Positions 47,934 to 59,600 of a stretch of DNA of 64,000 nucleotides are shown here, piece by piece (the first letter of the stretch is position 1; the number at the start of each line of letters is the position of its first letter). The position numbers and the translations under genes were made by a program. This stretch comes from Panagrolaimus kolymaensis (lineage: Eukaryota; Nematoda; Chromadorea; Rhabditida; Panagrolaimidae): positions 47,312 through 111,311 of the forward strand of contig JAJQJQ010000108.1 in the NCBI GenBank assembly GCA_028622995.1, in the 5' to 3' direction. Under the pieces are notes generated by a model. It searched no databases. It saw nothing but the letters and a program-made list of their open reading frames with translations, and had not been told where the DNA came from.

Positions 47934-49290
47934 TCACTTTTTATCAGATGCTTCACGAGTTGACCATAAATTTGGGGTTTTTGACTGACGAAGAATCGCA
48001 GAAATTGTAATTTTTTCTGAGTTTGCAGGACATTCAAGTGAACAATTTAAGTTGACATTAACATGATCAAAAAATAAATTTACTTCCTGCATATATCCAT
48101 GTTTGGTGCATTTTAATGGGAATGCAATTTGATCATCACAAATAACATGGGCTTCAGCATCTCCAAAATCAGTCGTGCATGTAAATTCAGCTACAGCACC
48201 TTCAGGGCATCGTGAACATCCAGTAAGCTTATGGATGACTGCTTTACAAGCATTTTGGTTAATCACGCTTTTGAGTGTTAATCCTTGAACGGATACTTGA
48301 AATCTAGGGTTTGCTGATAGTTGAGCTATTACACTTCTATGATCTTCTCATACTTCAAGCCATTTCCCTTGAAAGTTCATGGGCAATGAGTTTTTGTTGA
48401 TGGCTTTAAGCAAATAACCATTTTCAAGACATGAGCAAGATACGGTGTTATCTGCTGGATAACACCGGCAAGCATCTTGGATTAATGTGCAATTTTGAAG
48501 GGATTCTGAGTCAGCTTCATTATCACATTTTAGTATTTCAGCTGCCTTTTTGCCAACTTCATTTAGAAGAGCAACAGTTTTACCAGATGAAATAAAATAT
48601 GATCAACAGAGGGCATTGAAGTTTCAACATTTGAATCCAACAATGCAATTTTAATTTTTGAAAATTCAGCAGAATGACCTTCATTTAGGCTTAACATTCG
48701 AGTGGATCTGGAGTTTTGGGTTGTAATTGTAACATTAATAACAGCGGCAACATGCCATTCAGCGCAAGAGAATACTTCGAAATTTTTTTCATCAATTGGA
48801 GTAGCGAAGTTTCGATAATAAAGGCAAGCTGCACCGCCCCAAAAACAATAACAAGACCATGATCCACAAGATTCGACACAAACTGTGTTGCCTGGAAGGT
48901 AATTTGCTTTTCCAAAGGCTGGAACACGAGTTTGTTCATTCGATTCTGAACATTCATAACCGGTACACATATCACGAAGCCGGCATATTTTTACTGAAGC
49001 AGTTCATAAACAATTCTTGTAAAATGATGAGTATATTTTTGGCAAATAGCACGAAGTTGGGGTTGAATATGGATCGTGCCCAATGGTCTGCCTTTATAGT
49101 TCATAAGCAATTTAGAAGTTCTGGTGGTGCTTGCAGTGAGTTGGGTAACTTGCATAATTTTACAATTAACCCATCCATGTGCATCTTCAGTGCATTCTTC
49201 AGCAGAAGCAGAGAGCATAAGGTCATCGTTACCAGCAGCAACAGCGGGAATAACGATGCATAAAATACAAATAATTGTTGGTGTATAAAA
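47934..49290 (-). pseudogene. Phlebovirus-type envelope glycoprotein gene remnant (copy B)
   Basis: Disrupted minus-strand coding sequence in several frames. A hydrophobic, signal-peptide-like stretch ending AVAAG lies around 49250-49300, then an open frame to the stop at 48991. A cysteine-rich frame ending at 48563 contains CGSWSCYCFWGGAACLY, the style of the phlebovirus G2 (class II fusion glycoprotein) family. A further cysteine-rich frame, 48266-47934, contains CPANSEKITIS. The frame changes near 49000 and near 48600, and stops or shifts interrupt it at about 48300-48350; the membrane anchor at the end is missing. Such env genes are known in some nematode LTR retroelements (BEL/Pao, Cer group). 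No gag, pol or clear LTR is seen here. Family call from motifs only; clearly not an intact protein. Confidence 0.7.
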
Positions 49291-49300
49291 TATATGGCGC

Positions 49301-49550
49301 GATAATCGTCTGAATCGAATAAGACCACCTAAACACGATCTTGGTTGATGCTTAAGATTTTATTAGAACTGTGTAAAATAGATAAAATAGAAAAGGTTAT
49401 ATAAGATTGATGATAGGCGTAGCTATCTTTCTTGATACTCCCGCCGAAAAAAATTCGTACAAAAAAAAAATACAATTAAAGTTAAACACAAAAAATTTAG
49501 GTGGCAAAGAGTATCACAAAATAAATTTTTACGAATACAATACATTTAAA
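49301..49550 (-). other. Spacer between envelope remnants, possible LTR-like or promoter sequence
   Basis: On the minus strand this 250-base gap has a GC-rich box CGGCGGGAGTATC near 49446, a TATATAA-like motif near 49404 and AATAAAA at 49364-49358, followed by the start of copy B. That order (TATA, poly(A) signal, then gene) would suit an LTR or a short promoter. No TG...CA ends or second copy could be matched in the window, so this is a weak suggestion. Confidence 0.3.
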
Positions 49551-49853
49551 TTATTTTAACAAGATAATTAAAATGATGATTACGATAAGTAAAATGTAAT
49601 TAGCATTAAAGATGAGTCCATTGATAAGGGAAATGATAGCAGTTGTCCAAGGAATATGAATCTGTTTTCCTTTTTTAAGAATATGCGGTGGATCTTGAAC
49701 ATAATTTAAATGACCGCTGACATTGAATCTTTCGGTATTGGCTGGACATTTCATCAAACAGTTGAGCATAACGTTGGTGTCATTTAAGTTTAATGTAAAA
49801 ACATGCTTGTTAGTATCACATAAAACAGAGAAAGAGAAAGGATCACATGTTTA
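49551..49853 (-). pseudogene. C-terminal fragment of a second phlebovirus-type envelope gene (copy A)
   Basis: An open minus-strand frame of about 100 codons ends at 49551 and is bounded upstream by a stop at about 49853. It contains CLMKCPANTERFNVSG, clearly paralogous to the CSLECPANSEKI part of copy B, and then a membrane-spanning segment (YILLIVIIILIILL) with a one-lysine tail, as expected for the anchor of a class I membrane glycoprotein. All upstream domains are missing. It lies directly upstream of copy B in the same orientation, so the two are tandem. Most likely the debris of a duplicated or doubly inserted retroelement env; a short expressed exon cannot be excluded. Confidence 0.6.
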
Positions 49854-50867
49854 AGAACTTGATTTTGCTGTTTACTTCAAAAATTCATAACTCGAGAACA
49901 AACAGACGTTTGAAAATTCTGACAACATCCTAGACTAAGTCGATCATGCTGAATTTCTAGATAGGTATCGCATTAAAATTTTGCACTTCCTGAGGAGGAG
50001 ATGCATTTTGAAAATAAGGTATACTTTAAGCACTTCAAAAACAGTCATATTCCGCTATTTTTACCAGTTCTTTGGGTGGAAAAATCAGATTTTCATGCTT
50101 TTTTACCCTAGAATCAATAAAATGTCAAAAATCCTTTAAAAATAATTAATATCCATGTTAGAAAGTATGCCATTTTTTGACTTTTTTGTTATTGGCGAAA
50201 AGTTAAAAAATCAACAAACCAGTCATTTTCACTTCACAGTGAACTAATCAAAATATATATATCTGATTATTTTTAGAAGCAATAAAGCTTCAATAATAAA
50301 TAAAACAATATTTTTTAATGTTTCAATTAAAAATTCCACCAAAATCTGCCTATCATCAATGAAAAAATCCCTTTGTTTTTGAATTTCCGCCATTGGGAAA
50401 ATCCTTAAAGCGAAAGTTTACTGTCTGTTTTTTTAGAACAAATATTTCTTAGAAAACTGGATGTGGAAAGCAAAAAAAAGTTGATTCAAAAACTTTAGGA
50501 AAAAGTAAAACTTCAAAAACGAGTTCAAAAAAAAAGGTTCCCATTATTTCCGAAACTTTTACAACGAATTTGCTCTCTCTCTTTTTTCGTTAAAACTTTT
50601 GATTTGCAAAATCACTTTCGAATTTGTTTCTGTTCCACGTTATTATTATTTTGATCAAAAAATATGTTTGAGGTTGAATTTTTTTTTATTCATTGAAAGA
50701 GACACTCCTCGTGTTCTGCTTGACCAAAAATATCCTTTTTACATTTTTATGTCAATGTTATTTTCTTTCGTGATATAATTTTTTCCTTTGTGTTGTTTGG
50801 TTTATTAATCTCCATAAACTTTTAGAACCCTAATTTACTAACCCATCAAAAGAAGAATCAAACAAAA
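49854..50867. promoter_or_regulatory. Intergenic region and presumed hexokinase promoter
   Basis: About 1 kb, AT-rich, without a recognisable gene or satellite. It must contain the hexokinase promoter. AAACTTTTAG|AACCC at 50817-50829, about 40 bases before the ATG, resembles a nematode 3' splice site and could be a spliced-leader acceptor. GAGGAGG at about 49993 and pyrimidine-rich runs (CTCTCTCTCTTTTTTC at about 50573) are the only other compositional features. No TATA box can be assigned confidently. Confidence 0.4.
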
Positions 50868-52369
50868 ATGCTGTACGAATATCCAGCTACTAATCATGTT
50901 ACAACATATGATCTTTGTGCCTATGAAGTCTTGCTCAAAGTTAGAAGTGATTTGGATAAATTTGTGTCACCTGAAGTAAGTATAATTTTTTTAAACTATG
51001 AACAATGATTGCAAAACTATGTAGCTCTAACTTTTCGTTCAATTATGTTTATAATTTTTAGGTTCAACTAGCATGCAAGCCAATGGAATTAACAGATGAT
51101 AATCTTCGATTAATCATGGAGCGATTGAATCAAAGCTTGAATGTTGGCTTAGCAATGGAAGATGGTGCTTCTGTTAAACAACTTCCATCATATGTTCGCT
51201 CCACTGCAAACGGATCTGAAAATGGCGATTTCCTTGCACTTGATTTGGGTGGCACAAATTTCCGTGTTCTTCTTATTCGAATTGAAAAAAATGAATCCCA
51301 TATGACTTCAAAGATTTATCGTGTTCCTGAATCACTAATGCTTGGTACCTGTGAAGAGGTAAGCTGGATTTTTTAACATATGCATAAAACTCTTATGTTA
51401 ATTTTTTAGTTGTTTGATCACATCGCTGAATGCCTTGCAAAGTTTATGAAGGATCATGATCTCATGAATCACCAAAAGCTTCCACTTGGTTTCACCTTTT
51501 CATTTCCGTGTAAACAAGAAGGCTTTACATGTGCTCGTCTCGTCAATGGACCAAAGGTTTTAACGCTTCAGGTTGTGAAGGCGAAGATGTTGTCAACCTT
51601 CTTCGTGATGCTTGCCATCGACGTGACGATGTCGATATCGATGTTGTGGCAGTTCTCAATGATACAACTGGAACAATGATGGCTTGTGCTTTTAAAGAAA
51701 ATACTTGTCAAATTGGTGTTATATGTGGTACTGGATCAAATGCTTGTTATATGGAAGATCTTGATAAAATTTCTAAAATTGCCGGCCAATGTAATCCTGT
51801 TGACGATGGTCTTCCTAATGAGGTTTGTAGGGTCTTTTCAAGTCATTACTAAAAATGTATGATTTTAGATGTGTGTAAATACCGAATGGGGAGGTTTTGG
51901 TGATGATGGGTCTCTTGATGAATTCAGAACAAAGTATGATAAAATGGTCGATGGTATTTCAATCAACAATGGTCAACAGCTTTTTGAAAAAATGGTTGCT
52001 GGGATGTATCTTGGTGAAATTGTCAGAGTAATTCTTGAAGATTTGGCACGTGAAAAACATCTCTTTGGTGGTGATTTCTATGCTATCTCAAATCCTGGAT
52101 GTTTCCCTACCAAATTCTTATCTGAAATTGAGAGGTATGTTTTTACTTAAAAATCTTCATTTTTATATACCATTTTTAGTGAAATGCAAACTGAAGGAAC
52201 TTTCGTTAAAACTCAAAGCATTCTTGAAGAAATCGGCATCCCATCTGTTTCACAAAATGATTGCACAAATGTTGCATACGTATGGTCTGTAGTTTCAAAT
52301 CGTGCTGCTCATCTCGTTGCTGCTGGCGTCTCTTTACTTCTCAAACGCATGAATAAACCCTATGTTACT
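50868..52369 (+). pseudogene. hxk: Hexokinase gene, 3'-truncated by satellite and frameshifted in exon 3
   Basis: Hexokinase phosphorylates glucose with ATP at the entry to glycolysis. Exons: 50868-50975, 51062-51358, 51410-51822, 51869-52134 and 52180-52369; introns 86, 51, 46 and 45 bases, with TTTTAG acceptors. The ATG lies in AACAAAAATG. Motifs read directly: DLGGTNFRV (about residues 97-105), [11 protein letters not shown] (160-170), [18 protein letters not shown] with the catalytic Asp near 220, [11 protein letters not shown] (241-251), NTEWGGFGD and AGMYLGEIVR. Exon 3 is 413 bases where 414 keep the frame; the lost base is near 51543, between FTCARLV and QWTKGF. Exon 5 ends at KPYVT, where satellite begins at 52370, so the last 60-70 residues (GVDGS and the SEDGSG nucleotide-binding part) are missing. 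Two lesions make function unlikely, though the single-base loss could be an assembly error. Confidence 0.93.
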
Positions 52370-55300
52370 TGATGCTTTTCAAGAAGCAATCCTCCGAAAT
52401 AGTAAGCTCTTCGGCGTTATGTTGCTTTTCAAGAAGCATTCCAACGAAATAGTAAGTTTTTCGGCGTGATGATGTTTTCAAGAAGCATTCCAACGAAATA
52501 GTAAGATCTTCGGCGTTATGATGCTTTTCAAGAAGCATTCCAACAAAATAGTAAACTATTCGGCGTGATGATGTTTTCAATAAGCATTCCACCGAAATAG
52601 TAAATTCATTTATTAAATCAGGCAATGTCTGAAATTATAAAAAACCCGCATTCAACAAAAAAATAAAAAACTATGGAATTTTTTTATTACTCTTTACTAA
52701 ATATTTGTCACAAGCTTTTCGGCGTGATGATGCTTTTCAAGAAGAATTCCACCGAAATAGTAAATTCATTTATTAAATCAGGCAATGTCTGAAATTATAA
52801 AAAACCCGCATTCAACCAAAAAATAAAAAACTAAGGAATTTTTTTATTATTCTTTACTTAATATTAGTCACAAGCTTTTCGGCGTGATGATGCTTTCCAA
52901 GAAGCAATCCACCGAAATAGTAAATTCATTTATTAAATCAGGCAATGTCTGAAAATATAAAAAATCCTCATTAAACCAAAAAATATAAAACTAAGGAATT
53001 TTTTTATTATTTTTTTACTAAATATTTGTCACAAGCTTTTCGGCGTGATGATGCTTTCCAAGAAGCAATCCACCGAAATAGTAAACTTTTCTGCGTGATG
53101 ATGCTTTCCAAGAAGCAATCCACCGAAATAGTAAACTATTCGGCGTGATGATGTTTTCAAGAAGCATTCCACCGAAATAGTAAATTCATTTATTAAATCA
53201 GGCAATGTCTGAAATTATAAAAAACCCTCGTTCAACCAAAAAATAAAAAACTAAGGAATTTTTTTATTATTTTTTTACTAAATATTTGTCACAAGCTTTT
53301 CGGCGTGATGATGCTTTCCAAGAAGCAATCCACCGAAATAGTAAATTCATTTATTAAATCAGGCAATGTCTGAAAATAAAAGAAACCCTGAATCAACAAA
53401 AAAATAAAAAACTAGGGAATTTTTTTATTATTCTTTACTAAATATTTGTCACAAGCTTTTCGGCGGGATGATGCTTTTCAAGAAGCATTCCAACAAAATA
53501 GTAAACTATTCGGCGTGATGATGTTTTCAATAAGCATTCCACCGAAATAGTAAATTCATTTATTAAATCAGGCAATGTCTGAAAATAAAAGAAACCCTGA
53601 ATCAACAAAAAAATAAAAAACTAAGGAATTTTTTTATTATTCTTTACTTAATATTAGTCACAAGCTTTTCGGCGTGATGATGCTTTCCAAGAAGCAATCC
53701 ACCGAAATAGTAAATTCATTTATTAAATCAGGCAATGTCTGAAAATATAAAAAATCCTCATTAAACCAAAAAATATAAAACTAAGGAATTTTTTTATTAT
53801 TTTTTTACTAAATATTTGTCACAAGCTTTTCGGCGTGATGATGCTTTCCAAGAAGCAATCCACCGAAATAGTAAACTTTTCTGCGTGATGATGCTTTCCA
53901 AGAAGCAATCCACCGAAATAGTAAACTATTCGGCGTGATGATGTTTTCAAGAAGCATTCCACCGAAATAGTAAATTCATTTATTAAATCAGGCAATGTCT
54001 GAAATTATAAAAAACCCTCGTTCAACCAAAAAATAAAAAACTAAGGAATTTTTTTATTATTTTTTTACTAAATATTTGTCACAAGCTTTTCGGCGTGATG
54101 ATGCTTTCCAAGAAGCAATCCACCGAAATAGTAAATTCATTTATTAAATCAGGCAATGTCTGAAAATAAAAGAAACCCTGAATCAACAAAAAAATAAAAA
54201 ACTAGGGAATTTTTTTATTATTCTTTACTAAATATTTGTCACAAGCTTTTCGGCGGGATGATGCTTTTCAAGAAGCATTCCAACAAAATAGTAAACTATT
54301 CGGCGTGATGATGTTTTCAATAAGCATTCCACCGAAATAGTAAATTCATTTATTAAATCAGGCAATGTCTGAAATTATAAAAAACCCTCGTTCAACCAAA
54401 AAATAAAAAACTAAGGAATTTTTTTATTATTCTTTACTTAATATTAGTCACAAGCTTTTCGGCGTGATGATGCTTTCCAAGAAGCAATCCACCGAAATAG
54501 TAAATTCATTTATTAAATCAGGCAATGTCTGAAATTATAAAAAACCCGCATTCAACAAAAAAATAAAAAACTATGGAATTTTTTTATTACTCTTTACTAA
54601 ATATTTGTCACAAGCTTTTCGGCGTGATGATGCTTTTCAAGAAGAATTCCAACGAAATAGTAAATTCATTTATTAAATCAGGCAATGTCTGAAAATAAAA
54701 GAAACCCTGAATCAACAAAAAAATTAAAAGCTATGGATTTTTTTTATTATTCTTTACTAAATATTTGTCACAAGCTTTTCGGCGTTATGATGCTTTTCAA
54801 GAAGCATTCCAACGAAATAGTAAGCTCTTCGGCGTTATGTTGCTTTTCAAGAAGCATTCCAACGAAATAGTAAGATCTTCGGCGTTATGATGCTTTTCAA
54901 GAAGAATTCCAACGAAATAGTAAGTTTTTCGGCGTGATGATGCTTTTCAAGAAGCAATCCTCCGAAATAGTAAGCTCTTCGGCGTTATGTTGCTTTTCAA
55001 GAAGCATTCCAACGAAATAGTAAGTTTTTCGGCGTGATGATGTTTTCAAGAAGCATTCCAACGAAATAGTAAGATCTTCGGCGTTATGATGCTTTTCAAG
55101 AAGCATTCCAACAAAATAGTAAACTATTCGGCGTGATGATGTTTTCAATAAGCATTCCACCGAAATAGTAAATTCATTTATTAAATCAGGCAATGTCTGA
55201 AATTATAAAAAACCCGCATTCAACAAAAAAATAAAAAACTATGGAATTTTTTTATTACTCTTTACTAAATATTTGTCACAAGCTTTTCGGCGTGATGATG

Positions 55301-55766
55301 CTTTTCAAGAAGAATTCCACCGAAATAGTAAATTCATTTATTAAATCAGGCAATGTCTGAAATTATAAAAAACCCGCATTCAACCAAAAAATAAAAAACT
55401 AAGGAATTTTTTTATTATTCTTTACTTAATATTAGTCACAAGCTTTTCGGCGTGATGATGCTTTCCAAGAAGCAATCCACCGAAATAGTAAATTCATTTA
55501 TTAAATCAGGCAATGTCTGAAATTATAAAAAACCCTCGTTCAACCAAAAAATAAAAAACTAAGGAATTTTTTTATTACTCTTTACTAAATATTTGTCACA
55601 AGCTTTTCGGCGTGATGATGCTTTTCAAGAAGAATTCCAACGAAATAGTAAATTCATTTATTAAATCAGGCAATGTCTGAAAATAAAAGAAACCCTGAAT
55701 CAACAAAAAAATTAAAAGCTATGGATTTTTTTTATTATTCTTTACGAAATATTTGTCACAAGCTTT
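52370..55766 (+). repeat. Mixed S/L block next to hexokinase
   Basis: S runs with GTAAGATCTTCGGCG and TTATGTTGCTTTTC variants and L modules of types A, B and C, some with CCCGCATTCAAC or CCCTCGTTCAACC. ATATTAGTCACAAGC at 52861 and 53651 shows a 790-base direct duplication, and the opening 260 bases recur at 54939-55193. Overlapping duplications of different lengths have built this block. Confidence 0.9.
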
Positions 55767-56629
55767 TCGGCGTGATGATGCTTTTCAAGAAGCATTCCAA
55801 CGAAATAGTAAGCTTTTCGGCGTGATGATGCTTTTCAAGAAGCATTCCAACGAAATAGTAAGCTTTTCGGCGTGATGATGCTTTTCAAGAAGCATTCCAA
55901 CGAAATTGTAAGCTTTTCGGCGTGATGATGCTTTTCAAGAAGCATTCCAACGAAATAGTAAGCTTTTCGGCGTGATGATGCTTTTCAAGAAGCATTCCAA
56001 CGAAATTGTAAGCTTTTCGGCGTGATGATGCTTTTCAAGAAGCATTCCACCGAAATAGTAAGCTTTTCGGCGTGATGATGCTTTTCAAGAAGCAATCCAC
56101 CGAAATAGTAATGTCAGTTATTAAATCAGGCAATGTCTGAAAATAAAAGAAACCCTGAATCAACCAAAAAATAAAAAACTATAGAATTTTTTTTTTATTC
56201 TTTACTAAATATTTGTCACAAGCTTTTCGGCGTGATGATGCTTTTCAAGAAGCATTCCAACGAAATTGTAAGCTTTTCGGCGTGATGATGCTTTTCAAGA
56301 AGCATTCCACCGAAATAGTAAGCTTTTCGGCGTGATGATGCTTTTCAAGAAGCATTCCAACGAAATAGTAAGCTTTTCGGCGTGATGATGCTTTTCAAGA
56401 AGCATTCCAACGAAATTGTAAGCTTTTCGGCGTGATGATGCTTTTCAAGAAGCATTCCACCGAAATAGTAAGCTTTTCGGCGTGATGATGCTTTTCAAGA
56501 AGCAATCCACCGAAATAGTAATGTCAGTTATTAAATCAGGCAATGTCTGAAAATAAAAGAAACCCTGAATCAACCAAAAAATAAAAAACTATAGAATTTT
56601 TTTTTTATTCTTTACTAAATATTTGTCAC
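55767..56629 (+). repeat. Last two L-containing units of the right array
   Basis: Runs of S modules (ATTCCAACGAAATTGT and ATTCCACCGAAATAGT) with two nearly identical L modules starting at about 56110 and 56520. Both have the private ATAGAATTTTTTTTTTATTC variant and lie 410 bases apart, so they form one duplicated unit. Confidence 0.9.
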
Positions 56630-59600
56630 AAGCTTTTCGGCGTGATGATGCTTTTCAAGAAGCATTCCAACGAAATTGTAAGCTTTTCGGCGTGATGATG
56701 CTTTTCAAGAAGAAATCCACCGAAATAGTAAGCTTTTCGGCGTGATGATGCTTTTCAAGAAGCATTCCAACGAAATTGTAAGCTTTTCGGCGTGATGATG
56801 CTTTTCAAGAAGAAATCCACCGAAATAGTAAGCTCTTCGGCGTTAAGATGCTTTTCAAGAAGCATTCCAACGAAATAGTAAGCTTTTCGGCGTGATGATG
56901 TTTTCTAGAAGCATTTCAGCAAAATAGTAAGCTTTTCGGTGTGATGATGCTTTTCAAGAAGCATTCCAACGAAATAGTAAGCTCTTCGGCGTTAAGATGC
57001 TTTTCAAGAAGCATTCCAACGAAATAGTAAGCTTTTCGGCGTGATGATGTTTTCTAGAAGCATTTCAGCAAAATAGTAAGCTTTTCGGTGTGATGATGCT
57101 TTTCAAGAAGCATTCCAACGAAATAGTAAGCTTTTCGGCGTGATGATGTTTTCAAGAAGCATTCCAACGAAATAGTAAGCTCTTCGGCGTTAAGATGCTT
57201 TTCAAGAAGCATTCCAACGAAATAGTAAGCTTTTCGGCGTGATGATGTTTTCTAGAAGCATTTCAGCAAAATAGTAAGCTTTTCGGTGTGATGATGCTTT
57301 TCAAGAAGCATTCCAACGAAATAGTAAGCTCTTCGGCGTTAAGATGCTTTTCAAGAAGCATTCCAACGAAATAGTAAGCTTTTCGGCGTGATGATGTTTT
57401 CTAGAAGCATTTCAGCAAAATAGTAAGCTTTTCGGTGTGATGATGCTTTTCAAGAAGCATTCCAACGAAATAGTATGCTTTTCGGCGTGATGATGCTTTT
57501 CAAGAAGCATTCCAACGAAATAGTAAGCTCTTCGGCGTTAAGATGCTTTTCAAGAAGCATTCCAACGAAATAGTAAGCTTTTCGGCGTGATGATGTTTTC
57601 TAGAAGCATTTCAGCAAAATAGTAAGCTTTTCGGTGTGATGATGCTTTTCAAGAAGCATTCCAACGAAATAGTAAGCTCTTCGGCGTTAAGATGCTTTTC
57701 AAGAAGCATTCCAACGAAATAGTAAGCTTTTCGGCGTGATGATGTTTTCTAGAAGCATTTCAGCAAAATAGTAAGCTTTTCGGTGTGATGATGCTTTTCA
57801 AGAAGCATTCCAACGAAATAGTAAGCTCTTCGGCGTGATGATGCTTTTCAAGAAGCATTCCAACGAAATAGTAAGCTCTTCGGCGTTAAGATGCTTTTCA
57901 AGAAGCATTCCAACGAAATTGTAAGCTTTTCGGCGTGATGATGCTTTTCAAGAAGAAATCCACCGAAATAGTAAGCTTTTCGGCGTGATGATGCTTTTCA
58001 AGAAGCATTCCAACGAAATTGTAAGCTTTTCGGCGTGATGATGCTTTTCAAGAAGAAATCCACCGAAATAGTAAGCTCTTCGGCGTTAAGATGCTTTTCA
58101 AGAAGCATTCCAACGAAATAGTAAGCTTTTCGGCGTGATGATGTTTTCTAGAAGCATTTCAGCAAAATAGTAAGCTTTTCGGTGTGATGATGCTTTTCAA
58201 GAAGCATTCCAACGAAATAGTAAGCTCTTCGGCGTTAAGATGCTTTTCAAGAAGCATTCCAACGAAATAGTAAGCTTTTCGGCGTGATGATGTTTTCTAG
58301 AAGCATTTCAGCAAAATAGTAAGCTTTTCGGTGTGATGATGCTTTTCAAGAAGCATTCCAACGAAATAGTAAGCTTTTCGGCGTGATGATGTTTTCAAGA
58401 AGCATTCCAACGAAATAGTAAGCTCTTCGGCGTTAAGATGCTTTTCAAGAAGCATTCCAACGAAATAGTAAGCTTTTCGGCGTGATGATGTTTTCTAGAA
58501 GCATTTCAGCAAAATAGTAAGCTTTTCGGTGTGATGATGCTTTTCAAGAAGCATTCCAACGAAATAGTAAGCTCTTCGGCGTTAAGATGCTTTTCAAGAA
58601 GCATTCCAACGAAATAGTAAGCTTTTCGGCGTGATGATGTTTTCTAGAAGCATTTCAGCAAAATAGTAAGCTTTTCGGTGTGATGATGCTTTTCAAGAAG
58701 CATTCCAACGAAATAGTATGCTTTTCGGCGTGATGATGCTTTTCAAGAAGCATTCCAACGAAATAGTAAGCTCTTCGGCGTTAAGATGCTTTTCAAGAAG
58801 CATTCCAACGAAATAGTAAGCTTTTCGGCGTGATGATGTTTTCTAGAAGCATTTCAGCAAAATAGTAAGCTTTTCGGTGTGATGATGCTTTTCAAGAAGC
58901 ATTCCAACGAAATAGTAAGCTCTTCGGCGTTAAGATGCTTTTCAAGAAGCATTCCAACGAAATAGTAAGCTTTTCGGCGTGATGATGTTTTCTAGAAGCA
59001 TTTCAGCAAAATAGTAAGCTTTTCGGTGTGATGATGCTTTTCAAGAAGCATTCCAACGAAATAGTAAGCTTTTCGGTGTGATGATGCTTTTCAAGAAGCA
59101 TTCCAACGAAATAGTAAGCTTTTCGGCGTGATGATGCTTTTCAAGAAGCATTCCAACGAAATAGTAAGCTCTTCGGCGTTAAGATGCTTTTCAAGAAGCA
59201 TTCCAACGAAATAGTAAGCTTTTCGGCGTGATGATGTTTTCTAGAAGCATTTCAGCAAAATAGTAAGCTTTTCGGTGTGATGATGCTTTTCAAGAAGCAT
59301 TCCAACGAAATAGTATGCTTTTCGGCGTGATGATGCTTTTCAAGAAGCATTCCAACGAAATAGTAAGCTCTTCGGCGTTAAGATGCTTTTCAAGAAGCAT
59401 TCCAACGAAATAGTAAGCTTTTCGGCGTGATGATGTTTTCTAGAAGCATTTCAGCAAAATAGTAAGCTTTTCGGTGTGATGATGCTTTTCAAGAAGCATT
59501 CCAACGAAATAGTAAGCTCTTCGGCGTTAAGATGCTTTTCAAGAAGCATTCCAACGAAATAGTAAGCTTTTCGGCGTGATGATGTTTTCTAGAAGCATTT

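Noticed and set aside
49427..49450. Resemblance of CCCGCCGAAAA near 49440 to the reverse complement of the satellite TTTTCGGCGGG.
   Set aside because: Only 11 bases match and the flanks do not, so chance cannot be excluded.
51529..51600. A 43-base intron removing the frameshift region of hexokinase exon 3 (GT near 51530, CAG near 51572).
   Set aside because: It would restore a frame but remove the conserved WTKGF segment of the active-site region. A one-base loss explains the exon length more simply.
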